Assembly (NCBI GenBank): GCA_963691815.1
Contig: OY829661.1
Location: 22,371,390-22,435,389 of the forward strand
Length of the DNA stretch: 64,000 nt
Reading direction: 5' to 3'
Source of the DNA: Echiichthys vipera
Lineage: Eukaryota; Chordata; Actinopteri; Perciformes; Trachinidae
Position numbers and translations under genes: made by a program. The notes under the pieces are model-generated. The model was given only the letters and a program-made list of their open reading frames with translations, made no database searches and was not told the DNA's origin. Below, one piece after another: positions 15,997 through 27,482 of this stretch (positions are counted from its first letter, which is position 1; each line of letters opens with the position of its first letter).

Positions 15997-16540
15997 TAAA
16001 GGGATAGTTTGTATGTTTTGATGTGTAGTTGTATGGAGTACTTACAGTATTCATAGTCGGTGAATTGCCCACAGTTGATAGTGGTTGGCATGCCAACAAT
16101 TAGGAGAAGCAGGCAGAGCTGAGCAGTGAAGCCTATTTTTGCCACCTAAAATAACAAATCAATATTGGTTTAAGTGTATGCTATATTTAGATTATTTTTG
16201 CCACTTGACCTTGACGTCATTCAGCCCTTCCCAGGTAACTAAAGCCATTATACATTCTCAGTTCTCTTCAAAGCCACCAGACTCCTTTGACAAAACCAGC
16301 ACTTTTATCTGACAGAACCCAAGAGTTGCTGGTCTACTGCTGCCTCGATCTAAAAAAATGTTTGTTTGTGTTATTGTGTGACTTTGGCGTTTTAAAGGAT
16401 TTGTTTGGATTATTAAAGTCACACAATAACACAAACCTATTGATTGGGAAAGTAGAAGACCCGCAACTCCCATGTTCTGCGGGGTACAATTACTGTTTTT
16501 GTCAAAGAAATCTGGTGGCTTTGAAGAGAGCAAAAGCTAA
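15997..16540 (+). mobile_element. long-TIR foldback MITE, copy A (3' end missing)
   Basis: Begins with TTAAAGGGATAGTTTG and continues with GTTGTATGGAGTACTTAC and GGTTGGCATGCC, the same order as copies B (26717-27482) and C (57237-57960). Inside lies an inverted repeat: CTTCAAAGCCACCAGACTCC near 16265 against AATCTGGTGGCTTTGAAG near 16508, enclosing about 200 bp with a second nested arm (TTATTGTGTGACTTTGG near 16371 against AAAGTCACACAATAACAC near 16417). The outer right terminus seen in copy B is absent, so this copy is truncated on that side. No transposase is present, so it would have been moved by a trans-acting enzyme. The termini resemble hAT-like or similar teleost MITEs, but the superfamily is not proven. 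Confidence 0.7.
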
Positions 16541-18334
16541 AAGAGATGGATAGCATATTTGAAAGTGAACCGAGAGCCATGTTTTGACTCAGACCACAGT
16601 TTGGTCAATAGGTCCACACTGGAGTATGAATGAGCTTTCACACCACATGCATCATACCGGACTATCAGACAAGAAAGTGAAAGAGTTCACTTCCCGAAAT
16701 GTCATACTGTTGCTTTTAAGTCCCAGTGAAATGAAAAGTACATTTTCCCAGTTTTAACCTGGTGTCTCTCTGTCAAATGTTCATTTATCTCCAGATATAT
16801 GCCAAATGTATGTCAAAATACAACGTTCTTTTTACATTAAAATTTACTTGACAGAGCTGAGGTCGATTTCATGGAGGCTTTTGGCCGTCAGCAGTAGGAT
16901 GACTGTTTCCGCTTGGTGTACGGGGAGTTCTATCTCGAAGTGACTTAAAGGTTCAAAACTGATTTTGGTCAGTCAATCAGATTTGCTGCAGGTGACACCG
17001 CAGGACAACAATGACAGAGCAAATACGCATCAACAGCTGTTTTAGCCACAAATGAAGACACCCAAAGAAGACATCGACAAAAGTATTTCACAGAGCCAGC
17101 GTGAGGCATTTATAGTACAAATGAAACCGCCCACAGGTTGCTGGTTTCATGTGCAAAACAGGCCATTATTTCTTCTTATGTTATCGACTGATTCCCTCCA
17201 GTGAGAAACAACAGGATTAGATCTGCTGTATATCAGAGATATGTTGTAATCCAGTCAATACTTCCAAGGACACTTTGACCGTCTATGTTCTAATCTCTGG
17301 GTTTTTCAGTGGGCACTGCACTGACTAGTGTCATGACTCACTAACACACATTGACTCATTATGTAAATGAAAACCAGGCTAAGGACTCTTTTAAAGTAGC
17401 TGTGAAGAACTTCTTTCTTTCTTTTTTTTTTGGTAAAATGTCAAATTTCTTTCAAGTTTTCTTCCTTTTCATGTCACAAGATCTAAAAGTTCGGCAATAC
17501 TTCTGAGCATGTATAAAACTGATACCGCACTCCTCCTGTTCTTCATTTTTAATCACCAGGGAATTCAATGCATCATCTCCACAATCCGAGTACAGCTCAT
17601 TCCCTAAGAGATGATGCAACCGTTTTGAATTCAAGCGTAATGACAGTCCATTGTAGTTGGAATGTAAAACTCTTTCATAAATCTTAAATGGCCTCTGCTT
17701 CATTAAAGACATGTTACTCAAGAACTCCTCAGTGGGCTTTTGGGTTTGACAGGTTTGCTCTGCTTTTGAATGATGTGTAAGGAAATGATTGGCTTCCTGT
17801 GAGCGTGACATACACCTAAAGGGCAGTATGTCACGTGATGATGGCAACACACAAACAGGCACCAGCTAAAAGTGCCTCGCACTGGTTGGAAAGCACAAGC
17901 ACGGATCCTTCCTGATACAGAGCGCTAGCTGCATCGCTCTGGTGGTTTGGGAGCCTCACGTCCACTTAGATAATTAACAGTGATCAAGGATCGTCCTGCC
18001 TGTCATAGTTGCCTCATGTTACCGCCTGTTCAAAAGGACTCAAACTCACTGGCCTGAGCTGAAAGGAAAGCTACACACAGGCTCGTATTCACATCCAATA
18101 AGCTCCAGTGTAAATGTGAGTAAAGGTTTTGGAGGTGGGGGCTGGAATCTGACTTATTTAATATGACCAGGGGAAGATCAAGCGCCTTCCACCCCCATCT
18201 ACCCAAGGCTTTGAAGGGACCCAAATAATAAAACGTATACACGCCAATCATTATAGCATTACTAACACTACCATTACTTGGTTTTATAAAATATGTGCAA
18301 AAATACATTTTTGTATACATATTCAATACATGCA
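16541..18334. other. gene-free stretch
   Basis: 16570-16690 may be a degraded repeat (GTTTGGTCAATAGGTCCACA...GCTTTCACACC). A 136-codon minus-strand frame at 17452-17862 is the longest non-repetitive frame here, but it has no domain I recognise and no family resemblance, so it is not called as a gene. Confidence 0.4.
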
Positions 18335-18395
18335 TTAGGGGTGGGCGATCAAAATCTTCTATCCTGATATAAATCATTTCATATCTGGGGATTCA
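18335..18395 (+). repeat. hAT-like MITE terminus (candidate)
   Basis: TTAGGGGTGGGCGATCAAAA followed by ATCCTGATATAAATCATTTC matches the well-known start of nonautonomous hAT-like elements (TAGGGGTGGGCGAT...ATATCA). The opposite terminus was not found cleanly. Confidence 0.5.
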
Positions 18396-18660
18396 ATAAA
18401 TAAATAGTTTATCTGAAATAACCACATGATAAAACCCATTTTTGTATACTTCTGTGTGAATTAAATACATGACAAATGAAAAGTACGGAGTATTTTCTTA
18501 TCTCATGTAGAACTTTAGTGTAAAATGAACATAACATGCAAGGATCAGAGCGTAAAGCGCAGCCCAAGAACTAATGCCTAATGCCATAACGCAGTCCAGT
18601 AGCTGAATTTTGACATCAATATAGAAACAATATAGAAAAATATGTACAATAAACATAATC

Positions 18661-18908
18661 CCCAACCGGTCAAGATAGATGGCCTGTTAAAGGAAAGGTT
18701 TTTGTTGCCACTGTGTGCACAAGATCACTAAATAAATACGGTATATAGTGTGACTTGCTGCTGCTCATGGAGGAATTGTTGGGTCTTTGTAAATCATAAA
18801 TAAGACAGAGTGTGGTCAAGACCTTCTCTACATGTAAAGTGTCTCGAGATAACTTTTGTTATGATTTGGCACTATGAATAAAATTGAAGTGAATTGAATT
18901 GAATTATT
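18661..18908 (+). repeat. retroposon tail repeat, copy 1
   Basis: Starts with CCCCAACCGGTCAAGATAGA, continues with CCTGTTAAAGGAAAGG and GGAGGAATTGTTGGGTCTTT, and ends in AGATAACTTTTGTTATGATT, GGCACTATGAATAAAATTGA and (GAATT)n. This order matches a very common teleost repeat that behaves like the 3' part of a LINE or SINE. A second, shorter copy sits at 57306-57430 with a target duplication, which supports retroposition. The AATAAA-like signal near the end and the short-unit tail fit the same origin. Confidence 0.7.
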
Positions 18909-19124
18909 ATGTAATTTCATCTTAGCTCTATATGCAACAATATCTGCTCACATGTGTGCGTTACCATGGGTTATGTCATCCATTTGATGTCAATTGCATT
19001 CAACTGTGTGGTAATGTAAAGTTTTATTGATCATTAATAAAGATATTTCCTCAGGTATTTGAGACAATCAAATTTCGACAATCAGTTCTTTTCACAATAC
19101 TGATTCCACTGAAGGATGCATGGT

Positions 19125-19128
19125 TGTG

Positions 19129-19173
<45 letters not shown>
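19125..19173. repeat. GTGTGCGCGCACAC junction plus (CA)n
   Basis: A palindromic TGTGTGCGCGCACACA leads into a CA array. The whole stretch is alternating purine-pyrimidine with a CG core, the strongest Z-DNA-type sequence context in the window. Confidence 0.95.
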
Positions 19174-19176
<3 letters not shown>

Positions 19177-19746
19177 ACCTCATGCAACCAATCCTAACCA
19201 CATCTTGAAAAAGCACCCACACCCTCACCAGCTGGTTAATATGGAAGGCTATTTTCAACCACAGTGGACGTGCAACCCGTCAACACCAATGTGGCTTTTA
19301 GCACTTCTCCACTAATTCTCTGAGGACCAGAGGTGGAGGAAGCTGAAGAAAGAAAGCGAGGAAAGAAAGAAAGAAGTTCAAGAGGGCATACCATGTTCCC
19401 TGTCAGTGGTTCTCAACCTTATTTGTCAGCCCCATCAGATAAGCTCAAGTATCCCTTCATCTACGCCTCCCAACATGTTTCAATGAACAGGAGGTTATTT
19501 AACGGTAACAGATATATTTAGGAATATGGTCACACCTTTTTTTTTAATGCAAGAAAGCCTGGAGTGGTAGAAGGTGGACGTGTCCACCATTTATCCGTCA
19601 CTTTTAGTGACCTATTTCGTCCTAGTTTTCTGGCACTCTCAGTCATGGGACGTGTTAAGGTGTGAAGACTGTCTAAGGCTGGTGGAAGGTCTGTCTCTTC
19701 TCTTTAGGGGTCATTTTATTGTAATAGTTAGTTTCAGACTCTAAAG
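19174..19746. other. gene-free stretch
   Basis: No exon recognised. A purine-rich (GAAA)-like patch lies near 19345-19380. Confidence 0.45.
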
Positions 19747-19870
19747 GGCCATCCACACCAAGAAAGATAACTACAATAACTATGAATATATTGTTTTCAA
19801 AATTGCTCTAGCTCAACAGTGGTGAACACCACGTTGGGATCATTTCAGAGCATTTTGATGAGCCATATAA
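19747..19870 (+). repeat. teleost MITE fragment (candidate)
   Basis: GGGCCATCCACACCAAGAAA followed by GATAACTACAATAACTATGA, ATTGTTTTCAAAATTG and GGATCATTTCAGAGC resembles a MITE I recall from teleost genomes (CATCCACAC...GATAACTATAATGATAAC). Only the left part is visible; the CATC-flanked repeat follows about 30 bp downstream and may have interrupted it. Confidence 0.4.
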
Positions 19871-19902
19871 TTAATCTGAATTTACAGGGCGTCACATTCA
19901 AA

Positions 19903-20296
19903 CTCCATCCATCCATCCATCGATCCATCCATCTTGTCCCTATCGGGGTTGCGGGGGGGCTGGAGCTGATCCCAGCTGACAACGGCGGGGTACTACCTGG
20001 ACAGGACGCAAGTCTATCACAGGGCACAAGTCTATCACAAGTCTATCACAAGTCTATTACAGGGAACAAGTCTATCACAAGTCTATCACAGGGAACATAG
20101 AGACAAACAACCATTCACACCTACGGGCAATTTAGAGTCACACATGCATGTCTTTGGACTGTGGGAGGAAGTATCCTGAGAAAACCCACGCAGACACGGG
20201 GAGAACATGCAAACTCCACACAGAAGGGCCCCAGCCGGGATTCAAACCGGTAAACCTCTTGCTGTGAGGAGACAGAGTGCAATAATGTGTAGACTA
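19903..20296 (+). repeat. (CATC)n-led teleost interspersed repeat, plus orientation
   Basis: Begins with a (CATC)n tract, then TTGTCCCTATCGGGGTTGCG, GGAGCTGATCCCAGCTGACA, TGCATGTCTTTGGACTGTGG, GGAGAACATGCAAACTCCAC, GCCCCAGCCGGGATTCAAAC and CTTGCTGTGAGGAGACAG. This order is one of the most abundant interspersed repeats in percomorph fish; I do not assign it to a named family. The GGATTCAAACC phrase can look like a tRNA T-arm, but no cloverleaf surrounds it. A second, inverted fragment of the same family lies at 31738-31855. Confidence 0.8.
20008..20100 (+). repeat. internal minisatellite, AAGTCTATCAC units
   Basis: Inside the preceding repeat, the 11-bp unit AAGTCTATCAC is repeated about six times, with some units followed by AGGGMACA. 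The expansion is local to this copy, as the family normally has this phrase once (as I recall it). Confidence 0.85.
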
Positions 20297-22589
20297 CTTA
20301 CTGAAATCTTACTGAAAGATTTCTCTCCTCGTCGCTCTAATGCTGAAAGACACACAGCACCAAAGCTGGCTACTTTTAAACTGTTTTCTTAGTAATGTTA
20401 ATCACATTCTTATTAATAAGAATAATGACAAATCAAGTGCTTTATACATGTAGATTTAACTTTTTTATAAGGGCTAATTGATGGCATTTAGGAAACTCAA
20501 TAATGCAGGACACAGCGGGACCATGCAGCATTACTTTGAGCAGTAGCAATTATGACTCTTGTCAATAGGAAGTTGGGAGATATTGTTCAGAGAATATAAA
20601 ATATAAAATGAAAATATAAGGTTATATAAAAAATATGAGGTCCCCGGTGAACCCGCAGCTGCACAAAGGAGTTGTTGGGTAGTTTATTGCGACCGTAGCA
20701 AGAGTAAATATGAACCTCACACCACCATTGAGCCCCATTTATATGTTTTTTTCCCTAACATCAAAATGTGGATTTTGATGTTTTTATCAAATTATGATTT
20801 CAATTTCTTTCAAATTAGCTGAGATACAATGTTTCCAGGTACCTGACAAAAGTACCCCTAGGTGTACAGGTAATCCTGGTTGGGAATCACTGCATCTTCC
20901 AGTCCTGCTACCTACGAGAATAACATGACTTGACTTTGCAAATATACTTTGCAGAGTGGTTAAGGGGGCCCCAGGCCGCATTCATCATGGTTGAACACTA
21001 TGTCCTTGAAACCCATGAGCCACTGGGACGCCCTGTCTTTTTGAAAGTTCTAATGAAGTTTTTTTCCCTTTTTGTGTGGGTTTTATAGATGTGGGGTAAT
21101 TTGTATGGAGGGGTTGTAAAGCCACATGTGTGTTGGGACACTCGACAGTGTCAGGAGACTCTTTTCCACCTCACGTTGTTTAATCGAAGACACACACACG
21201 TGCCTGGTGGCATGTTGGTGTGCCTCTTGCCATTTACGGAGCCAGAGAAAAGTCACTGACACTGTAATGTTGTGTTTTTATTTAATGTACCCCAATTGTC
21301 TATTTTAAGGTGATTACTGGGGAATATTTCATGAAAAAAGAGACAAATATTTTCTAGTTCCTGCATCTCGATTGTGTGGATCTGCTGATTTTCTTTGTCT
21401 TAGGTGGTTTTGGACATTTGAAGAAGTCCCCTTGGGCTTTGGGAAACTAGAATGTTCTGACATGTTATACACCTGGAAAATAATCAGCAGGTTTATGGCT
21501 AAAGCAGATAAGTGCAGCCTTACAACTTTTAGAACTCCCAAAGACGGCATATGTAAAGGCAGAATGAAAAAAATATGTAGATTGGAATATGTAGATTGGT
21601 TAATAGCAATAATTTGATAAATTCAGAAACTCATCCCTGTGGTAAGTCGTTGTAAAGCAGACAAAAGTGTTCTCCCCTGGCTGGACTGAAAATGCTCTCT
21701 CCCCTCCACAAAGCACGTTAAAACAATGCCGTAAGCACTCCTGTGTGTCTCTCAAGGTTTCAGCAGTGCAGTAAAGCATATTGTAAGCTCACAGAAAACA
21801 GCACGGCACACACAGGGGTACGCCGTCTTTTCATCTCCACATTATCGGTGTGAGACTGCTAATGAGAGCCGCTGTATATTCCTGTAACCCCATCAGTTTC
21901 ATCCTGTTGAGCCTAAAGTGAGCATGCAGCCAGTTCTCTGCTATTGTGGGACTTGTAAAAGATGTGCATGCATGTGTGTAATTAGGTTTGAAGAAGAGGG
22001 TTAAACTGTACACTATGGAAAACCACAGCATCTGGGAGAACAGATGAGGGGAAGCTTCTCTCTTTGCACAGTGATGCGCAGAAACGCAGGCTGAATTCTT
22101 TTTCTTTACATCGCCTTTCTTTGGCATTTCATCACCCTTTGAGTGTTGGGGGCGGAAGGGGGTGGTGGTCGTGTTGGTGGTGATGGGGGGGTTCTCTGTT
22201 GGGAAGAAAGGAATCTAATCTTAAGATTGAGGGGGTGGAATTAATATACATTAGAAACGGGAATAGAGGAGGAAAACAAAGAAAGTTAATTGTCGGATGA
22301 CCTTGTTTGCCTTTATTTCACTTATGTGGAGAAAGTGTTTAAGTACAGACTCAGGGTGGTTTATACAATAGGCCAACCTCTGTGTTACTGCGTCAGTGTG
22401 TGTGTGTGTTCATACATTGCAATTCCACACAGTAGTCATATGTAGATTTGTTTTAATGTCACTTGTAAGTGAGCTTAAAGCTTCTTTATGCCAACAGGTT
22501 TCCTGGATGGTTGAGATGTGCTTAGTCTAGGGCCTCAGACAAGCATTTTTATCTATTTCATTAGCTTAGCAGATAAATAGTATGACCAA
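20297..22589. other. gene-free stretch
   Basis: No exon recognised. A G-rich patch (GGGGGCGGAAGGGGGTGGTG, about 22148-22191) could form quadruplex-like structure. A short GT tract lies at about 22396-22410. Confidence 0.45.
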
Positions 22590-23078
22590 CACTGGTGCTT
22601 ATGTGATGCCACTGTTATTACAGTGCTTCTCCTCTCTGTTTGATGTCTTATTGCGAGAACATGTACACATGTTAATATCAAAAACCAAATTATTTTCTCA
22701 TACTGTCTGTCTGAAAGGCTCAATTTCAGCACCTGTATCTTTAAGACCCCCTCCCGAAAAAGTCATGTCTGCTCTGATTGATCAGTGTTTTTGGGTCTTC
22801 TGCATTTGTGCTGTGTCTCTGAGAGTAGCTGTAACTACACTGTAGCCGCACTTACCTATATATGATATATAGTATAGTTGGGACATGACAACTGTCCAAA
22901 AGTCCTGAAGGCTCATTTAAAAACACAGTTTCTGAATACGGGCTGTGTGCATTCCTCCGTGGATTGATCGTTTTGATACTTTCACAGTATTTATATAGTA
23001 CCTCAACCTGCTTTAGAATACAAAAAGACATGGAAATCTCACTTTTTACAATATGGGACCTTTAAATTGTATTCTGAG
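22590..23078 (+). mobile_element. dispersed MITE-like element, copy 1
   Basis: From about 22767 to 23078 it matches 24354-24692 in the same orientation over roughly 320 bp at an estimated 85-90% identity. Shared phrases include GATTGATCAG, TTTTTGGGTCTTCTGC, ATGACAACTGTCCAAAAGTC, TCCTCCGTGGATTGATCG and GACATGGAAATCTCAC. The upstream part (about 22590-22766), with CTTTAAGACCCCCTCCCGAA, is found only in this copy but reads like part of the same teleost element. No coding capacity is seen. Confidence 0.7.
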
Positions 23079-23309
23079 CAGAGGTGTTTCCTCTGTGGTT
23101 TGCACACTCAATATGAACTGCAGCGTATCCTGAAAATATTTTCAACTTATGTTTTCATGTATTAATGTTTCTCTGTAGTTTCAGCTCCACTGAAAAAGAT
23201 AATCCTCCTTTGGCGCATTTCTAAACTTTTGAATAAATATTCAGTTAGAAAAAGATTGAAGTGAATAGAACCAAGCTGTGAGCAGGACATTGAGACATTA
23301 TACAGCAAC

Positions 23310-23310
<1 letters not shown>

Positions 23311-23340
<30 letters not shown>

Positions 23341-23356
23341 TTGTTGTTGTTGTTGT
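23311..23356. repeat. (CTG)n-(TTG)n trinucleotide array
   Basis: About nine CTG units pass into about six TTG units. Neither strand shows a surrounding exon, so this is not evidence of a poly-Leu or poly-Gln coding tract. Confidence 0.95.
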
Positions 23357-24200
23357 CTACAGTATGCACAGCAGCACCACTGAAGCTTATTATCTGAAGA
23401 AATTAGAACAAACTAAAAAGTAGTAGGAATAGCAGTGGTGGGGTTTAGAGAGAGAAAGTGAAAGAGAGGACGTAGCATTAAGTTGTTACAGTTCAGTGTG
23501 GAAAATAGGCACTCTTGCAATCTCAAACCGTATCCATATTAGATAAGGCTCAATTTAAAAAAACATTCAGGAAAAAAATTCTTATTAAAGTTTGGGTTGT
23601 TTGTAAGCTACAAGCCTGATTATCAAATCCTACCAAGCTCAGCAGATTACAGGAATGTATTTTGCATCGAAAGGTGGATTCACGCAACGGTTTTGCAAAG
23701 ACTAATGTTGAATATTAGTTTAAAACTGTTTCCTAAGAAGTCAGATGTTTCCAGCCTAACCAGGAATATTACATTTACACATTAGTGTATGATTATTTGT
23801 AACGGGGAGCTATACACAGCCTGTTAAAGGAAAGATCCCCATGTTAATGCCGTGTGCGTTTATGTCATCAAGACAGAGTTGGTCTTGAGAGGATTAAAAT
23901 ATGGTGCATTGACAATTTACACTATGTAATTTAAATTGGGTTTGTTTACACACTTTGAGTCCCTCATCAAAAAGCATTCATGCCACTGCATGCACATAAA
24001 ATATGATGGAAGTATTTGGGGCAAATGTGGTGCCAAGTGGTTTTAAAAAAAAAAAAATCAAAGACAGATGTGGGAGGAGGGGGGGGGTTTAAAACAATTC
24101 AACAATCTGATGAGCGTATGTCAGAATATCTTGACCTCTGCCGTTTCACCATTGTTTTTTAAAAGGTCACTAGCAAAGTCCTCAAATTCACTGGAGAAAT
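23357..24200. other. gene-free stretch
   Basis: No exon recognised. Contains an A12 run near 24046 and a G8 run near 24081. CCTGTTAAAGGAAAGA at about 23820 recalls part of the tail repeat at 18661-18908, but the match is too short to call. Confidence 0.45.
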
Positions 24201-24265
24201 GTATATATAATATCATATAATATAATATATAATATATGTGTATATATAAATGTATATATCTATAC
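24201..24265. repeat. AT-rich (TATA)n tract
   Basis: Near-continuous alternating AT sequence (TATATAATAT, ATATAATATA). Confidence 0.9.
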
Positions 24266-24349
24266 CTGTTTTAGAAAAAGAAAAAACACAAAAACACAAT
24301 TATAGCATTCTGCCAAACCAATAGGCACCGGTATATCGCCTACGATATA

Positions 24350-24692
24350 AAATGTCTGCTGATTGATCAGCGTTTTTGGGTCTTCTGCGTTTGTGATGAC
24401 AGCGTCTCTGGACTGCCATTGCAGTCTGGGAATAGCTGTAACTACACTATAGACGCACTTGCTACCTATATACAATAAATAGTATAGTTGTGACATGACA
24501 ACTGTCCAAAAGTCCTGAAGGCTCGTTTGAAAACACAGTTTCTGAATACGGGCTGTGTGAATTCCTCCGTGGATTGATCGTTTTGATACTTTCACAGTAT
24601 TTAGATAGCACCTCAACTTGCTTTATAATACAAAAGACATGGAAATCTCACTTTTTACAATAGGGGACCTTCAAATTGTATTCTGAGCGGGG
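24350..24692 (+). mobile_element. dispersed MITE-like element, copy 2
   Basis: Same-orientation relative of 22767-23078. It holds an extra ~20-bp stretch (GACAGCGTCTCTGGACTGCC region, near 24398) that copy 1 lacks. The 118-codon minus-strand frame crossing it is not preserved in copy 1 and is a chance frame. Confidence 0.75.
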
Positions 24693-25918
24693 AAAGACTG
24701 TGTTACTACTTACCTACGATTTTAAACCTAAAGCCATGCTGGCAAATCAGAAGCCTGGAAAAAGCATCAGATCAACAGAGAGCTACCTGGCTGCAATGGT
24801 GCATCAGTCACTCCGTAGCACATTCGGACGTCTCTGATCCTCAATATGTTCGAAGAGTAACTGTACATTTATGTGCAAACATGTAAAAAGCACTTTATTG
24901 ACCACATTCGCCACTGCACGAGATGCCTCATTTATGATGCCTCACACAGGAAATAACTGCGCACATTGTGACATTACAAGCCCAAACTCAGTTTTCCCTG
25001 TGGACAAGACAAACCTGAAAACGCCCCTGGCAGGAGTTTTCCAAAAGCATAAAAAAAATGGTGTACCTACCGTAGTTTGTTTTCTGTCTGTCATGTTTCA
25101 TGAAAATGATCCAGGAGACCACAGACAAGCCAAAGATATATCATACAGATTGAGTTACTTTCATCTTTCCTCACAATCTGATACAGACCCTGGACACTTT
25201 CTGATGACAGAGTGATGCTCGAAGGGAACTTTTATTCCATTTCCTATTGCTTAGAAATACTCAACTACTGATATGTCTTTTGCTTCCATACTGAATATGA
25301 GAAAAAAATGCTTTTGATCGATTAATAAACAGAATCAGAGACTTTGTACAAGTTGTGGTACAGTGCAAAGTATATCCTCATCATCTGAATTATCTTGTTT
25401 TACCTTGCAGGCTACCAAACTGAGAGAAAGTGTGTCACTGACATCAATTTAAAGAGCTTAGGGACTTAGTATTGGTGACTGAGTGCTCACGTATCCACTC
25501 CGGGGTACGCATGCTATAATTCAAGAAACTCCCACCGAAGAGTAATATCGCTTTAAGTTAACATATGACACAGACTATTAAAACTCTGAGCCGCTCAGTT
25601 TGACGAGTTGAAGATAGATATCTATACACAGTACGACCATCTCCTCTCACAAGGCTGCTGGACTGTGCATCCGGCTCAGAGCGCAGCAGGGGAATTGCCA
25701 ACCAGAGACGATATCAAGCCCGCTGAAGAAGATGCAGAAACAGTCATTCATATTTCATAAGCAGAGCCCTGTGCATATCCCTCCCCCTCCCTCCTACCTT
25801 TAACGTTTGCTTATTAAATTTGCAGCTGTCAAAGCGTACCTCAAAGCCTTAGTGCGCACGCACAAGCGTACACACACGCAATTATTCTCAAAATCCTGGG
25901 TGTGCAGTTACTAACATG

Positions 25919-25920
<2 letters not shown>
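24693..25920. other. gene-free stretch
   Basis: A 114-codon plus-strand frame (24871-25215) has no domain I recognise. No repeat or RNA feature seen. Confidence 0.45.

Positions 25921-25987
<67 letters not shown>
25921..25987. repeat. (CA)n microsatellite, 67 bp, perfect
   Basis: Uninterrupted CA array. Confidence 0.98.
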
Positions 25988-25992
<5 letters not shown>

Positions 25993-26439
25993 TTCTATTC
26001 CCAAAGCTGACACAGGTACTCTGACTTTAAACGCATTACTTTAGACAAGGTTTTTAATGGAGACTAGAGCTAGGCCCACCAAACAGAACCAATAACATGG
26101 TGAAAGAGAGAGAGAGAAAGAGCGGTGAAGTGAAAGTATACTTTTATTTTTAAGTCACACCACACCCTCACACTATTTGACCATAGACCCGGTGAGGGAG
26201 TGAAGAAGCAAAGCATTTACTGTAACATACGTAAGCAGGCTATGGCGATCCCAAAGGCCACGAACAAACACACAGCCTGACTCACTCTGCGCCCGTGTAA
26301 ATCAAGCATTTGGCTGACCAACCGGTGCCTCTGTAACGCAGCAGACATTTGCCACCAGGGAGTCATTGAGCAGCACTGACGCCCGGGGTGTCATAACGAC
26401 AATATTGCACCAGCAAAGCGCTAAATGACAGTGAGCTCA

Positions 26440-26660
26440 CAGACACAGTGGAAGAAGTGGCGGAGATGCACTGATCAATGAACAATCAATATGACCCGGC
26501 CAGGTAATCACAAACCACTGTGATTAACAGCAACCAATCAATTGCCATTAACCCGTGCATGTACCAGTTAAGCGGGCAATCAGCGTCAATGTGCCAGAAA
26601 TTATCGGCGGCAGTTTAACATCATTCTGTCTCCGTAAATGTCAGCAAGCAAAAAGATTAG
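26440..26660. promoter_or_regulatory. possible conserved non-coding element
   Basis: Repeat-free segment dense in CAAT/AATCAAT/GATTA-like words (ATCAATGAACAATCAATATG, GTAATCACAAACCACTGTGA, CAACCAATCAATTGCC) and in TGACCC and GTTAA motifs. Such motif clusters occur in vertebrate enhancers near developmental genes. The call rests on appearance alone; conservation was not tested. Confidence 0.2.
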
Positions 26661-26716
26661 ATCTATGATTCACTGTTTAACCCTACTCTCATCCCTGCAC
26701 TGACTTACAGCACCTT

Positions 26717-27482
26717 ACGGGATGGTTCAGATTTTTTTTAAGCGGGGTTGTATGAGGTACTTATCCATATTTAATGTAGATGGCGGTTGGCATGCACTCA
26801 GTTTGGAGACGGACGACTGGCATGGAAGCGAAGCAATGTACTGCTGTGAATGGGGGCAGTGGCTTAACGTATTTTAGCCCCCCCCCCCCCCCCCCAAAAA
26901 AAAAAATCACCATCACTTTAAATTTAGATTATATTTAGAATATTTTCACCGCTTTACATGGCGTCAAACAGCCCTATTTGAGGGAAGTGAAGCTGTTCTA
27001 TGCTCTCGTCAAAGCCACCAGATTCCATTAACAAGAACAATAATTTCACAGAGGAGTTGCTGTTCTACCACTCCCTCACTTGGCTAGTTTGTTTGTGTTA
27101 GTGTGTGATGGGAACAGGAAGTTAAATAAATTAAGTTTTGTAAAGGGAGTACAGTGTTGAACATAGATAACGGCTTCAGTTTCCCCTGTTTAAACTTAAA
27201 CAGGGATGCTTGTCTTGAAGCTAAAGCGTTGAGAATATTCTGAATGTAGCGTATGCTTAAACTGATTGATTTTATTGAGTGGGCCTTTTTTTTAAGGTGG
27301 CTAAAATACGTTTAGCTGCTGCCCTCATCCACAGCAGTACATGGTTTAGCTTCCGTGCCCGCCCTCCTGTCTGCTTCTCCAAACTGGGGGCGTGTTGACC
27401 GCCATGTACTGTAGATAATACACCGACCATGGGTAAGTATCTCATACAACCCCACTTAAAAAGTTCTGCACTATCCCTTTAA
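26717..27482. mobile_element. long-TIR MITE, copy B (both ends present)
   Basis: The left end reads CGGGATGGTTCAGATT, GGGGTTGTATGAGGTACTTA, TAGATGGCGGTTGGCATGC, AGTACTGCTGTG-like and ACGTATTTTAGCC. The right end is the reverse complement of the same series: GGCTAAAATACGTTTAGC, CACAGCAGTACATGG, TCTCCAAACTGGGGGCG, GACCGCCATGTACTGTAG, ATCTCATACAACCCCACTT and CTATCCCTTTAA. The inverted repeats are therefore about 180-200 bp long around a unique core of about 380 bp that holds a small palindrome (CCTGTTTAAACTTAAACAGG near 27186). No transposase. A C19-A11 homopolymer junction marks the inner edge of the left arm at about 26878-26906. Confidence 0.85.
26878..26906. repeat. poly(C)-poly(A) homopolymer junction
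   Basis: About 19 C followed by 11 A inside the left arm of the MITE. The length may be unreliable in assembly. The complementary G run could form quadruplex structure. Confidence 0.95.

Noticed and set aside
17452..17862. 136-codon minus-strand frame
   Set aside because: Composition is protein-like but nothing is recognised; no supporting exon structure or repeat-family coding context.
20225..20260. tRNA-like GGGATTCAAACCGG (T-arm resemblance)
   Set aside because: No acceptor, D- or anticodon stem around it; the phrase belongs to the interspersed repeat at 19903-20296.
23311..23356. Coding poly-Leu/poly-Gln tract
   Set aside because: No open exon on either strand around the trinucleotide array.
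24260..24616. 118-codon minus-strand frame in the 24.4 kb element
   Set aside because: The related copy at 22.7 kb does not preserve the frame, so it is not a transposon gene.
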